Positions 42,153 to 50,239 of a DNA stretch of 64,000 nucleotides are shown here, one piece after another. The notes under the pieces were generated by a model, which searched no databases, had not been told where the DNA came from, and was given only the letters and a program-made list of their open reading frames with translations. Origin of the DNA: Sorangium cellulosum So0157-2 (GTDB lineage Bacteria; Myxococcota_A; Polyangia; Polyangiales; Polyangiaceae); the NCBI RefSeq assembly GCF_000418325.1, contig NC_021658.1:11794001-11858000 (forward strand). The letters are read 5' to 3'. The translations under genes were made by a program, and so were the position numbers. Every line of letters starts with the position of its first letter. The first letter of the stretch is position 1.

Positions 42153-42680
42153 ATGACCACCGCGATGCAGATGCCCATGATGCCGCAGACGATGACCCCG
42201 ATGATGGCGACGCCGGAGATGGCCGCTGGCGCATCAATGATGCCCGGTATGATGGGCATGGCCATGATGCCCAGCATGATGGGCATGGGCATGATGCCCA
42301 GCATGATGGGCATGGGCATGATGCCCAGCATGATGGGCATGGGCATGATGCCCAGCATGATGGGCATGGGCATGATGCCCAGCATGATGGGCATGGGCAT
42401 GATGCCCAGCATGATGGGCATGGGCATGATGCCCAGCATGATGGGCATGGGCATGATGCCCAGCATGATGGGCATGGGCATGCCGATGATGTGCAAGATG
42501 TCCTGCGAGATGACGAAGGACGGGTTGACCTGCAAGGTGATGCCGGCCGAGGGCATGTCCATGGACATGCTCAAGGAGCGCTGCGAGGCCATGACGCGGA
42601 TGATGTCGTCCGGGATGCCGATGATGATGATGTGCGGCGGGATGCCCATGATGATGGGCATGTCCACCATGACCAAGTAG
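42153..42680 (+). CDS. Methionine-rich repeat protein (about 44 % Met)
   Basis: The product has 175 residues, of which about 77 are methionine. Residues 1-28 are Met/Pro/Thr-rich (MTTAMQMPMMPQTMTPMM). One variant repeat (MMPGMMGMA) and eight exact MMPSMMGMG repeats follow. The 66-residue tail is less repetitive and contains five cysteines (MMCKMSCEMTKDGLTCKVM, KERCEAM, MMCGGM). There is no signal peptide. AGGAAGG lies six bases before ATG and a strong terminator follows, so it is a real transcription unit. Met-rich and Cys sites commonly bind Cu(I) or Ag(I), or act as oxidant sinks; either is inference. I know of no defined family with this repeat. Confidence 0.85.
   Translation: MTTAMQMPMMPQTMTPMMATPEMAAGASMMPGMMGMAMMPSMMGMGMMPSMMGMGMMPSMMGMGMMPSMMGMGMMPSMMGMGMMPSMMGMGMMPSMMGMGMMPSMMGMGMPMMCKMSCEMTKDGLTCKVMPAEGMSMDMLKERCEAMTRMMSSGMPMMMMCGGMPMMMGMSTMTK
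42264..42479. repeat. Eight identical 27-bp tandem repeats inside the Met-rich gene
   Basis: The unit encodes MMPSMMGMG (ATGATGCCCAGCATGATG + GGCATGGGC). Eight copies read identical at DNA level, with one diverged copy just upstream (42237-42263). Identity at silent positions shows recent expansion or ongoing homogenisation. The length, a multiple of three, preserves the frame when copies are gained or lost. Confidence 0.92.
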
Positions 42681-42711
42681 CACCGCCACCAGGCCTTTCT
42701 TTCTTGCAGCG

Positions 42712-42745
42712 AAAAAGAACGCCGGCGACCGCCGGCGTTCTTTTT
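42712..42745. terminator. Strong bidirectional intrinsic terminator
   Basis: AAAAAGAACGCCGGC (42712-42726) and GCCGGCGTTCTTTTT (42731-42745) pair perfectly around a GACC loop, flanked by A- and T-runs on both sides. It ends the Met-rich gene and, on the other strand, the XRE-cupin gene. Confidence 0.9.
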
Positions 42746-42780
42746 TGTCCTCCCCTCCACCCCCCGGGGGAGACCCGCCC

Positions 42781-43491
42781 TCAGGGCGCCGACAGCGAGT
42801 AGGTCATCACCAGGTACATCAGGGAGTCGACGTTCGCCGGGTTGCGGTAGACGTGCGGGACGTCCGCCTGAAACACGAGCGCATCGCCGGTCGCGAGCAG
42901 GAAGCGCTGTCCGTCGACGCTGATCTCGACCGTCCCCTGATTCACAATGATGTTTTCCGTCGTGCCGGGCGGGTGGGGATCGGCATTCTCGATGCCCAGC
43001 GCGGCCAGGCGCAGCTCGTAGAACTCGACCGTTCTCGGCGCATCGAACGGGAAGAGCGCGCGAGACGTGAACTTTCCGTCGTGAGAGGTCAGCCGCTTCG
43101 CGCGGTCCCCGCGCAGCAGCATCGGCCCGCTGGACGAGCGATTGCTGACGAGCGCCGAGAACGGCACGCCGAGCGCACGGGCGATCTTCCACACGACGTT
43201 GATCGTAGGCGCGCTGCGGCCGAGCTCGACCTGCCCCAGCATGGCGCGGCTGACGCCCGAGACCTTCGAGAGCCGCTCCAGAGAGAGCCCGCGCCGCGTG
43301 CGGAGCCGCCGGAGGTTCTCCCCGACCACGGCCGTGAGATCTGCCGGCGAGTCGGGGTGGGCGACCTCATACGTCCACGACTCGTCCAGCTCTGAATCGC
43401 GCGCGCTGGGCTTGACCTGCTGCACGTCGAGCGCGACCGGCAGCGCGCCGCTCACCGGGGGAAGATCGCTGTTCTGTCGGACAGATCTCAT
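42781..43491 (-). CDS. XRE-family regulator with C-terminal cupin domain
   Basis: The product has 236 residues. A 45-residue extension is followed by a helix-turn-helix of the Cro/cI (XRE) type (LRRLRTRRGLSLERLSKVSG; SRAMLGQVELGRSAPTINVV) and a cupin (TVEFYELRLAALGIENADPH, TENIIVNQGTVEISVDGQRF, LATGDALVFQADVPHVYRNP). This class senses small molecules or metals through the cupin and represses nearby or distant operons; here the ligand is unknown. The single-gene unit is convergent with the Met-rich gene, and the two share a terminator. ATG at 43491 follows a short unstructured upstream region. Confidence 0.9.
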   Translation of the reverse strand: MRSVRQNSDLPPVSGALPVALDVQQVKPSARDSELDESWTYEVAHPDSPADLTAVVGENLRRLRTRRGLSLERLSKVSGVSRAMLGQVELGRSAPTINVVWKIARALGVPFSALVSNRSSSGPMLLRGDRAKRLTSHDGKFTSRALFPFDAPRTVEFYELRLAALGIENADPHPPGTTENIIVNQGTVEISVDGQRFLLATGDALVFQADVPHVYRNPANVDSLMYLVMTYSLSAP

Positions 43492-43833
43492 ATCGTGATG
43501 GGCGCCACTCTACACGGAATCATCAAGCCAGCAACACAGCCAAGTTCGTCACTTCGGCGTAACAACTGTAAGCGCCATCAGGTGATTTCCGCGACTCCTA
43601 GGATGATGCCTGAGCCCGCACGCAACGTCCCTGTCGCACTTCCCCGCCGGCGCGCTCGCCTCCCCGGCAGGCTCGCCCTCCCTCCCCGCGCGCCCTCCCT
43701 CCCCGCGCCCGGCCGCCGGCCGGCCTGGGCCCCATCCAACCGTCCCTACCGCCAGGGCGCCGGAGCGGCTACAACCTGAGCTCGTTCCGCGGGCATGCTG
43801 GCGCAGCGCGCTCGGAACAGCGAGGACCTGCCG
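43492..43833. other. Divergent promoter region, no gene recognised
   Basis: The 342-bp region lies between the XRE-cupin regulator and the first kinase. The part next to the regulator (43495-43620) is less GC-rich and probably carries its promoter. The rest is a C-rich, low-complexity stretch (repeated CTCCCTCCCCGCGC, about 43680-43720). No ORF has family-like residues. Confidence 0.5.
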
Positions 43834-44880
43834 ATGGACCACGACATCGACGACGTCATCGACGGCCGGTACAAGCTGATCGAGGTGGTCGGCCAGGGAG
43901 GCCATGGCGTCGTCTACCGCGCCCTGGACCAAGAGACCGGCACGCACGTCGCGGTCAAGTACCTGAGGCCCGAGTTCTCCAGCGATCCCGCCCTGAAAGC
44001 CCGCATGCGGCGCGAGGCCAGCGCCATGGGCGCGCTCTCCGGCACCAGCGCGACGCAGGTCTTCGCCTTCAGCGAGGCCCCCGACGGCACGCTCTACATC
44101 GTGATGGAGTTCCTGAAGGGCAGCGACCTCGAGACGACGCTGCGCCGGCTCGAGGCGCGCAACCAGCGGCTCCCCCTCGCCCGGCTCCGCGAGCTCTTCC
44201 GTCCGATCATCGACACGCTCCACGCCGCGCACGCCCGCGGCATCGTCCACCGCGACCTGAAGCCCGCGAACATCTTCGTCCTCGACATCGACGCAAGCGG
44301 CCCGCCTTCGTCACCCTCACCCCGCCACAAATGTAGTCCAGGACACGCGATTCACGACGGCCTCCCGGCCGGCGACCCGATCCGCGCTGGGGGCGACGGC
44401 GGCGGCGGCGCGCCCGCCGATCGCGGGGCAGCGAACCGAGGATGCGTGCGTTTGCTCGATTTCGGGCTTGTCAAGGTGATGCAGGCCGACCCCCTCACCC
44501 GCGAGGGGGCGATCCCGGGCTCGCCCAGCTACATCGCGCCCGAGGTCTGGAAGGGCCGGCCCCAGGAGATCGACCACCGGATCGACATCTACTCGCTCGG
44601 CGCGGTGATCTTCCGCGCGCTCGCGGGCCGCGTGCCCTTCGCCGGGGCGAGCCGGGTCGACATCCTGCTCGCGGCCGCGCGCGGCCCGCGTCCTAGCCTG
44701 TACGCCTTGCGGCCGGATCTGCCGCCCGAGGTGGACGCCTGGGTGGCCCGGGCGCTCGCCGTCATCCCCGAGGAGCGCTTCCAGGACGTCCGCGCCCTCT
44801 GGAGCGCGCTGGAGCCGCTCCTCGACCGCGCCGCTCGGGCCGAGGCCGAGGCGGCCGGCGGCGGCGCGATCCCGCGGTGA
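43834..44880 (+). CDS. Serine/threonine protein kinase (Hanks type) with an activation-region insert
   Basis: The product has 348 residues from ATG 43834 (GAGGACCTGCCG before it); ATG 43795 is possible. Kinase motifs: VVGQGGHGVVYRA (Gly loop), VAVKYL (Lys), MEFLKGSDLE, GIVHRDLKPANIFV (catalytic loop), LLDFGLVKV (DFG), GSPSYIAPEV (P+1) and DIYSLGAVIF. Between the catalytic loop and DFG, where kinases normally have about eight residues, there is an insertion of roughly 50 residues (DIDASGPPSSPSPRHKC..., Gly- and Pro-rich). There is no transmembrane helix, so it is cytoplasmic. The C-terminus ends after the kinase fold. It lies 85 bp before a second kinase on the same strand. Confidence 0.88.
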   Translation: MDHDIDDVIDGRYKLIEVVGQGGHGVVYRALDQETGTHVAVKYLRPEFSSDPALKARMRREASAMGALSGTSATQVFAFSEAPDGTLYIVMEFLKGSDLETTLRRLEARNQRLPLARLRELFRPIIDTLHAAHARGIVHRDLKPANIFVLDIDASGPPSSPSPRHKCSPGHAIHDGLPAGDPIRAGGDGGGGAPADRGAANRGCVRLLDFGLVKVMQADPLTREGAIPGSPSYIAPEVWKGRPQEIDHRIDIYSLGAVIFRALAGRVPFAGASRVDILLAAARGPRPSLYALRPDLPPEVDAWVARALAVIPEERFQDVRALWSALEPLLDRAARAEAEAAGGGAIPR

Positions 44881-44965
44881 GCACGTTCCTTACCCGTGCG
44901 CCTTGCGACGCAGGAAGCGGCGCTGGTAGCGTGTTCCAGACCATGTCTCAATCGAGGGCCGCTGG

Positions 44966-46567
44966 ATGAGCTCCTCGCCCGGTCTGCTGCAGCCGAATAC
45001 GCGGTTTCGCGATCGCTATCAGGTGCTGCGCGTCATCAAGGCGGGCGGCATGGGCGCCGTGTACGAGGTGATGGACGACGTCACCGCGGCGCGCCGCGCG
45101 CTCAAGGTGATGCTGCCCAGCCTCCTCGACAGCGAGGAGCTGCGCGCCCGCTTCGCCCTCGAGGCCCGCATCACCGGCATCATCGAGAGCGACCACATCG
45201 TCCGGACCTCGGACGCCGGGGTCGACGACGAGACCGGCACGCCGTTCATCGTCATGGAGCTGCTCCGCGGCGAGGAGCTCGGCAGCCTCCTCAAGAAGCG
45301 CGGCTCCCTCCCCCCCGAGGACGTGGCGATCTACCTGTTCCAGGCCGCGCTCGCGCTCGACAAGACGCACGCGGCGAACATCGTCCACCGCGACCTCAAG
45401 CCGGACAACCTGTTCGTCACGGTCCGCGACGACGGCTCGCCGTGCGTGAAGATCCTCGACTTCGGCATCGCCAAGGTCATCGAGCAGCACCACGCCTCCA
45501 CGCTGACCCGGCAGATGCTCGGCACGCCCGTGTACATGGCGCCCGAGCAGATCCGGGCCGAGCGCAACGTCGGCCCCCGCGCCGACATCTACGCGCTCGG
45601 GCACGTCGCGTACGCGCTCCTCGTCGGCGAGTCGTACTGGTCCCAGGAGGCCGAGGCGATCCCGTCGCCGTACCTGCTCGCGGCCGAGCTCCTGCGCGGG
45701 GCGATGGAGTCGCCCAGCGTCCGCGCGGCGCGCCGGCGCGCCGCCACGCTGCCGAGCGCGTTCGACGGCTGGTTCTTCAAGGCCACGGCGCTCAAGGCCG
45801 AGGACCGCTTCGACCGCGCGTCCACCGCGGTGAGCGCGCTCGCCGCCGCGCTCGAGGTGCCGCTCCCGCGGGCGTCGCGCGTCGTGCTCCTGCCCGATCC
45901 GCCGTCGCCGCGCCCGAGCCCGAGCGTGAACCCGAGCCCCACCGACCCGACGCAGCCCTCGCGGCCCGGCAAGTCGGCGGGCTTCGGCGAGGTGCCGACC
46001 GTCACCGTGCCCGAGCTTTCGAAGACGCCGCCGTCGCGCCGCACCCCGCTCTCGCCCCCCTCGCCGACGCCCGCGTCGAGGGTCCCCGAGACCCGGCCGC
46101 GGCCGTCGGAGGCGCCGGGCCGGACGAGCTCCTCCGCGGGCGAGCCGTCGAGGAAGTCCGATCCCACGTCGCGGCGCGAGCGCGCCGGGCAGCGGCGGTT
46201 CCACGTCCGGGCCGACACGACGACGGGGGTCCTCCACGTGAAGGTGTGGGGGTTCTGGGACATCGACGAGGGCAAGGCGTACCTCGACGATTTCCGCCAG
46301 AAGGCCGCGACGCTGCTCACGCTCGGAAAGCCCTGGTACGTGCTCGCCGACATCGCGGACTTCCCGCCGCAGAAGCCCGACGTGAGCCCCTATGTCGAGC
46401 AGACCATGGCGTACGCGGTCGAGCACGGCATGCGCAAGGCGGCGAACCTCGTGAATAGCGCGCTCTCGAAGATGCAGATCTCCCGCCTGTCGGCCGCCAT
46501 GGGGCTGCCCGAGTACTCGTTCTTCACCGCGGAGGCCGACGCCCTCGCGTGGCTCCTGAAGGGCTGA
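44966..46567 (+). CDS. Serine/threonine kinase with Pro-rich linker and C-terminal STAS/SpoIIAA-like domain
   Basis: The product has 533 residues. The kinase domain covers residues 15-290: VIKAGGMGAVYEV, ALKVML, IVHRDLKPDNLFV, ILDFGIAKVI, GTPVYMAPEQ and ADIYALGHVAYALLV. Residues 300-405 are a disordered Pro/Ser/Thr linker (PPSPRPSPSVNPSPTDPTQP). The last 120 residues (HVRADTTTGVLHVKVWGFWD, LTLGKPWYVLADIADFPPQK, MGLPEYSFFTAEADALAWL) have the beta-alpha pattern of a STAS/SpoIIAA-like domain; this is a reading by pattern, not a database hit. ATG 44966 starts MSSSPGLLQPNTRFRDRY. The kinase could regulate, or be regulated through, the attached domain. Confidence 0.88.
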   Translation: MSSSPGLLQPNTRFRDRYQVLRVIKAGGMGAVYEVMDDVTAARRALKVMLPSLLDSEELRARFALEARITGIIESDHIVRTSDAGVDDETGTPFIVMELLRGEELGSLLKKRGSLPPEDVAIYLFQAALALDKTHAANIVHRDLKPDNLFVTVRDDGSPCVKILDFGIAKVIEQHHASTLTRQMLGTPVYMAPEQIRAERNVGPRADIYALGHVAYALLVGESYWSQEAEAIPSPYLLAAELLRGAMESPSVRAARRRAATLPSAFDGWFFKATALKAEDRFDRASTAVSALAAALEVPLPRASRVVLLPDPPSPRPSPSVNPSPTDPTQPSRPGKSAGFGEVPTVTVPELSKTPPSRRTPLSPPSPTPASRVPETRPRPSEAPGRTSSSAGEPSRKSDPTSRRERAGQRRFHVRADTTTGVLHVKVWGFWDIDEGKAYLDDFRQKAATLLTLGKPWYVLADIADFPPQKPDVSPYVEQTMAYAVEHGMRKAANLVNSALSKMQISRLSAAMGLPEYSFFTAEADALAWLLKG

Positions 46568-46641
46568 GCGCCCCCGGCCGGGCGCGAGGGGCCGATCGCC
46601 TCGCCGGGCGCTCGAGCCCCGCGCCCAGCCGGCGCGCGCGC

Positions 46642-46672
46642 GGCCGCTCGCCCGGCCGGGGCGCGAGCGGCC
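46642..46672. terminator. Hairpin between convergent kinase and cNMP-binding genes
   Basis: GGCCGCTCGC (46642-46651) pairs perfectly with GCGAGCGGCC (46663-46672) in the 111-bp convergent gap. There is no T-run. Confidence 0.4.
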
Positions 46673-46678
46673 CCGCGC

Positions 46679-48922
46679 TCAGCCGAGGACGAACCGCCGG
46701 ATGCGCCCGGCGAGGCTCCGCACCTTCTCCTCGGCCTCGATGTAGCGCTCGGCCGCGTCGCGCAGGTGCGCCTGGCGCGAGGCCATGAGCAGGCTGAGCT
46801 CGATCACGAGCTGCGGGCGCGCCTCGATGATCGGCTGCAGCGCCTCCTTCGTGATCTGGTAGAGCACCACCTCGTCGACGGCGCGCACCGTCGCGGTGCG
46901 CTCCTCGCCCGTGAGCAGCGCGAACTCCCCGAAGACGGCGCCCTTCTCGAGCGCCGCCACCGTCGAGTCCTGCCCGTCCGGGTGCCGCACCAGGACCTCG
47001 ACCGCGCCGGACGCGACCACGAACATCGACGAGTCCCGCTGCCCCTGCAGCACGATCCGGTCGAGCGGGCCGTACTCGATCCGGCGCACCTTCGTGGCGA
47101 GCTTGCGGAGCTCGCGATCGAGCAGCGGCTTGAAGACCGGCGTCCGCCGGAGCAGCGTCATGATGTCCTCGGCGCTCGCCTCGCGCGGCGCCTTGCTCGG
47201 CTCGTCGAGCTCGATCGACGCCGCGGCCCCGTAGCCGTCGCGCCGCTGCAGCGCGGCGAGCAGCGACGGGTTCTTGTCCATGTACGCCTCGAGCAGGCTC
47301 GCGTTCCGCGGGATGCACTCGTCGCCCGTGTAATCCATGAGGCTCCGCTCGGCGGCCCAGCGGGCCACGTCGTTCATCGACTTGCGGTACTGCCGGCACG
47401 CGGCGGGGAAGATGCCGTCCTGATCGCCGAAGAGCGCGGTCAGCGCCTCGGGCATGAGGCTGAGCCCGAACAGCCGCATGTCGCCGCGCTGGTGCCAGAG
47501 CGCGAAGTCGCGCCACCGCGGGTCGAGGTGCGCGAGCTCCGGGAACGCGAGCACGCTGTCCTTGAGCACCGCCCGCTCCGCGTCGCGGAACACCCGGTGC
47601 CACGTCTCCTGCGCGTTCCACAGGTTGTTGCCGGCGAGCTCGATCGCCTTCTGCAGGTCGGCGTGGTGGGCGTGCAGGAAGGCGAGCGTGGCCTTCTGCT
47701 TGCGCATCAGGTTCGTCAGGCTCACCGGGCCCGCCGCGAAGAAGCCGGCGGCGCGCGGCGCGATGTGCCGCAGCTCCCAGACCTGCTTCCACGCCGCGAC
47801 GTCGACCGCGGCGCGGATGGGCGCGAACGCCTCGCCGCGCTCGAAGGCCTCGCGCTCCCCGGGCGACAGCATGTCCGGGTACTGATCCTTCACCGCCTCG
47901 AAGATGCCGAGGCACGTGAGCAGCTCGAGGTAGAGCCCCACCCGAAGGAGCCACCGGGGGTCCGGGAGGTTGCGCCGGTGCTGCTCGAGGTCCTGATGGA
48001 TGGCCCGGAGGTACAGGAGGGCCTTGTCCATGCCGATGGTGAGCACGGGGAACCACGGGTGATAGCCGACGTGGAGCTCGTCGATCCCGAGCGCCCGCTG
48101 CTGGATCTCCGTGTCCGCCTTGACGAGCCGGTCGAGCAGGCGCGCGTAGAGCGAGCCGAACCGGCCGGTGTCGAAGATCTCGATGTCCGTCGACTCGGAG
48201 GAGACCGTCCTGCCCGCCTCGCTGAGCTTGATCTCGACCCGGAGCTGCTGCCGGAACAGGCTCGCGAAGGTGAACGGGTCGGCGCCGTCGGTGATGCGCC
48301 GCCGGAACGACTCGGGCAGGTCGATCCAGTGATAGCCGCCGCCCGTGTCCTCGCCCGGGGGGTGCGGCACGAGCTGCCGCGCGGGGACGATGGTGGCGAC
48401 GTAGACCGTCTGGTGGAACGAGTTCCACGGCGCGGGCTCGAGCATCGGGACCGGGTAGGACGACGTCGAGACCATCTGCGGGCTGAGCGGAAGATCGATG
48501 ATGCCGGGCACGGGGCACGGCTCGCCGTCGCCGGGGCTCGCCGGGAGGAACCACGCCGACATGGTCACCTCGAACGATCGCTCGAAGGGCGCGACGAACG
48601 CGTAGAGGTCGCGCAGCCGGTAGAGCATCCACACCTCGTCGCCGAGCTCCGACGGGTCGCCCGAGGTGTTGATGCAGCCGACGCGCTCGCTGCACCCGTG
48701 CCCCGGGTAGAGCGCCTCGTCGACCGGCCGCTTGCCCGGCTCGAACGGGATGAGCTCCAGCGACGGCGAGAGCTCGGCCGACTCTTCCTCCGGGCTCTGG
48801 CGCGCCTCGAGCTGCCGCAGGTACTGGCGGACCCGGGCGAGCTTGTCCTCCCAATCCATGCCTTCAACGCGGCTCATCAGCAGCCGCTTGAACTGCCTCT
48901 GGAACTCCTTCGGGGTCATCAT
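46679..48922 (-). CDS. Large protein with C-terminal cyclic-nucleotide-binding domain
   Basis: The product has 747 residues. Residues 1-560 belong to no family I recognise. They are mixed alpha/beta with several Trp/Phe-rich stretches (GDEVWMLYRLRDLYAFVAPF; SLYARLLDRLVKADTEIQQR) and no membrane segment. From about residue 600 there is a cNMP-binding domain (LLRRTPVFKPLLDRELRKLA; IVLQGQRDSSMFVVASGAVE; VFGEFALLTGEERTATVRAV), where the GEF-ALL...RTATV loop is a good cAMP/cGMP phosphate-binding cassette. The tail is helical (RDAAERYIEAEEKVRSLAGR). There is no HTH, so it is not a Crp-type regulator. It probably links second-messenger binding to an unknown activity. Confidence 0.75.
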   Translation of the reverse strand: MMTPKEFQRQFKRLLMSRVEGMDWEDKLARVRQYLRQLEARQSPEEESAELSPSLELIPFEPGKRPVDEALYPGHGCSERVGCINTSGDPSELGDEVWMLYRLRDLYAFVAPFERSFEVTMSAWFLPASPGDGEPCPVPGIIDLPLSPQMVSTSSYPVPMLEPAPWNSFHQTVYVATIVPARQLVPHPPGEDTGGGYHWIDLPESFRRRITDGADPFTFASLFRQQLRVEIKLSEAGRTVSSESTDIEIFDTGRFGSLYARLLDRLVKADTEIQQRALGIDELHVGYHPWFPVLTIGMDKALLYLRAIHQDLEQHRRNLPDPRWLLRVGLYLELLTCLGIFEAVKDQYPDMLSPGEREAFERGEAFAPIRAAVDVAAWKQVWELRHIAPRAAGFFAAGPVSLTNLMRKQKATLAFLHAHHADLQKAIELAGNNLWNAQETWHRVFRDAERAVLKDSVLAFPELAHLDPRWRDFALWHQRGDMRLFGLSLMPEALTALFGDQDGIFPAACRQYRKSMNDVARWAAERSLMDYTGDECIPRNASLLEAYMDKNPSLLAALQRRDGYGAAASIELDEPSKAPREASAEDIMTLLRRTPVFKPLLDRELRKLATKVRRIEYGPLDRIVLQGQRDSSMFVVASGAVEVLVRHPDGQDSTVAALEKGAVFGEFALLTGEERTATVRAVDEVVLYQITKEALQPIIEARPQLVIELSLLMASRQAHLRDAAERYIEAEEKVRSLAGRIRRFVLG

Positions 48923-49074
48923 GGTGCGTCCACCTGAGTTGCCGGGGGGCCGGACAGCCGCCCTCCGCGAGAGCTTACCGGCTCCGCGCGCGCCGCGCGC
49001 TGCGATCAGCGCCGGCCCGCGCCCGCGCGATCCCCTTGCGGCGCCGCGCCCCGGAAGGTACGGGCTTGCGCCCT

Positions 49075-50211
49075 ATGGCCATCGAGATCCGCGAGCTTCG
49101 GAAGGGCGACAAGAAGGTCCTCAAGGACTTCCTCAACGTTGTCGACACGGTCTACGAGGGTGAGCCCAACTATATCCGGCCGCTCGACTTGGACATCTCC
49201 GATCGGCTCGACAAGAAGAAGAACCCGTTCTTCGAGCACGCCGAGGGCACGGCCTGGATGGCGTACAAGGACGGTCGGCCGGCGGGGCGGATCACCGCGC
49301 AGGTCGACCACGAGCACCTACGGGTCCACCGCGACGAGACGGGCATGTTCGGCTTCTTCGACACCATCGACGACGCCGAGACGGCGCAGGCGCTGCTCGC
49401 CGAGGCCGCGGGCTGGCTGCGCGCGCGCGGGATGAAGCGCATGCGGGGGCCCTACTCGCTCTCGATCAACGAGGAGATCGGCTGCCTCATCGAGGGCTTC
49501 GATCGCCCGGCGGTGCTGATGATGCCCTACCACCGGCCGCACCAGGGCCGGCTCATCGAGGAGGCGGGGTTCGAGAAGGTGAAGGACCTCTACGCGTGGC
49601 GCTACGAGGTCGGCGACATCCCCGCCCGGGCGCAGAAGGCCCACGCCGAGATCCTGGCGATGCCGGAGGTGCACACGCGCTGCGGCGATCCGAAGAACCT
49701 TCTCCACGATATCCGGATCCTCATGGACGTCTTCAACGACGCCTGGAGCGACAACTGGGGCTTCGTCCCGATGACCGAGAAGGAGCTCGTCAAGTGGGCG
49801 GAGGACGTGCGGCTCATCCTGATGCCCGAGCTCACGAGGTACACGTTCATCGACGGCGAGCCGGCGGCCGTGTCGCTCGGGCTGCCGGATCTCAACGACC
49901 TGATCAAGGACTTCCACGGCAAGCTCCTCCCGACCGGGATCTTCAAGCTGCTGTGGCGGCTGCGCGTGCGCGGCCCCAAGAACGGGCGCCTCGTCGTGCT
50001 CGGCATCCGCAAGAAGTGGCGCAACGTACGGCGCTACGCCGGGCTCAGCGCCTTCCTGTACGTCGAGATGAACCGCGCGGCGCAGCTGCTCGGCATGACG
50101 GGCGGCGAGCTCGGGTGGACGCTGGAGGACAACGCCGCCATCAACGCGGGCATCCGGCTGATGGGCGGCCGGCTCTACAAGAAATTCCGGATCTACGAGC
50201 GGGCGCTCTGA
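49075..50211 (+). CDS. GNAT-fold acyltransferase, candidate bacterial ceramide synthase (bCerS-like)
   Basis: The product has 378 residues from ATG 49075. It has the layout of the large GNAT-like proteins found next to sphingolipid genes: DFLNVVDTVYEGEPNYIRPL, DKKKNPFFEHAEGTAWMAY, RPAGRITAQVDHEHLR, GFFDTIDDAETAQALLAEA, GPYSLSINEEIGCLIEGFD and VLMMPYHRPHQGRLIEEAGF. In Caulobacter a protein of this kind acylates the sphingoid base using acyl-CoA, and a following SDR reduces the product. Here an SDR gene begins 28 bp downstream. Sorangium cells are reported to contain sphingolipids. The fold is fairly certain; the substrate is inference, and no serine palmitoyltransferase gene is in the window. 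Confidence 0.7.
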   Translation: MAIEIRELRKGDKKVLKDFLNVVDTVYEGEPNYIRPLDLDISDRLDKKKNPFFEHAEGTAWMAYKDGRPAGRITAQVDHEHLRVHRDETGMFGFFDTIDDAETAQALLAEAAGWLRARGMKRMRGPYSLSINEEIGCLIEGFDRPAVLMMPYHRPHQGRLIEEAGFEKVKDLYAWRYEVGDIPARAQKAHAEILAMPEVHTRCGDPKNLLHDIRILMDVFNDAWSDNWGFVPMTEKELVKWAEDVRLILMPELTRYTFIDGEPAAVSLGLPDLNDLIKDFHGKLLPTGIFKLLWRLRVRGPKNGRLVVLGIRKKWRNVRRYAGLSAFLYVEMNRAAQLLGMTGGELGWTLEDNAAINAGIRLMGGRLYKKFRIYERAL

Positions 50212-50239
50212 TCGACAGGGGCGCGGGAGGAGCGGATCG

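Noticed and set aside
42104-43192. Minus-strand frame reading PIMLGIMPM repeats across the Met-rich gene and XRE gene
   Set aside because: Shadow frame of the 27-bp repeat. It runs into the XRE-cupin gene in the wrong frame and crosses the terminator.
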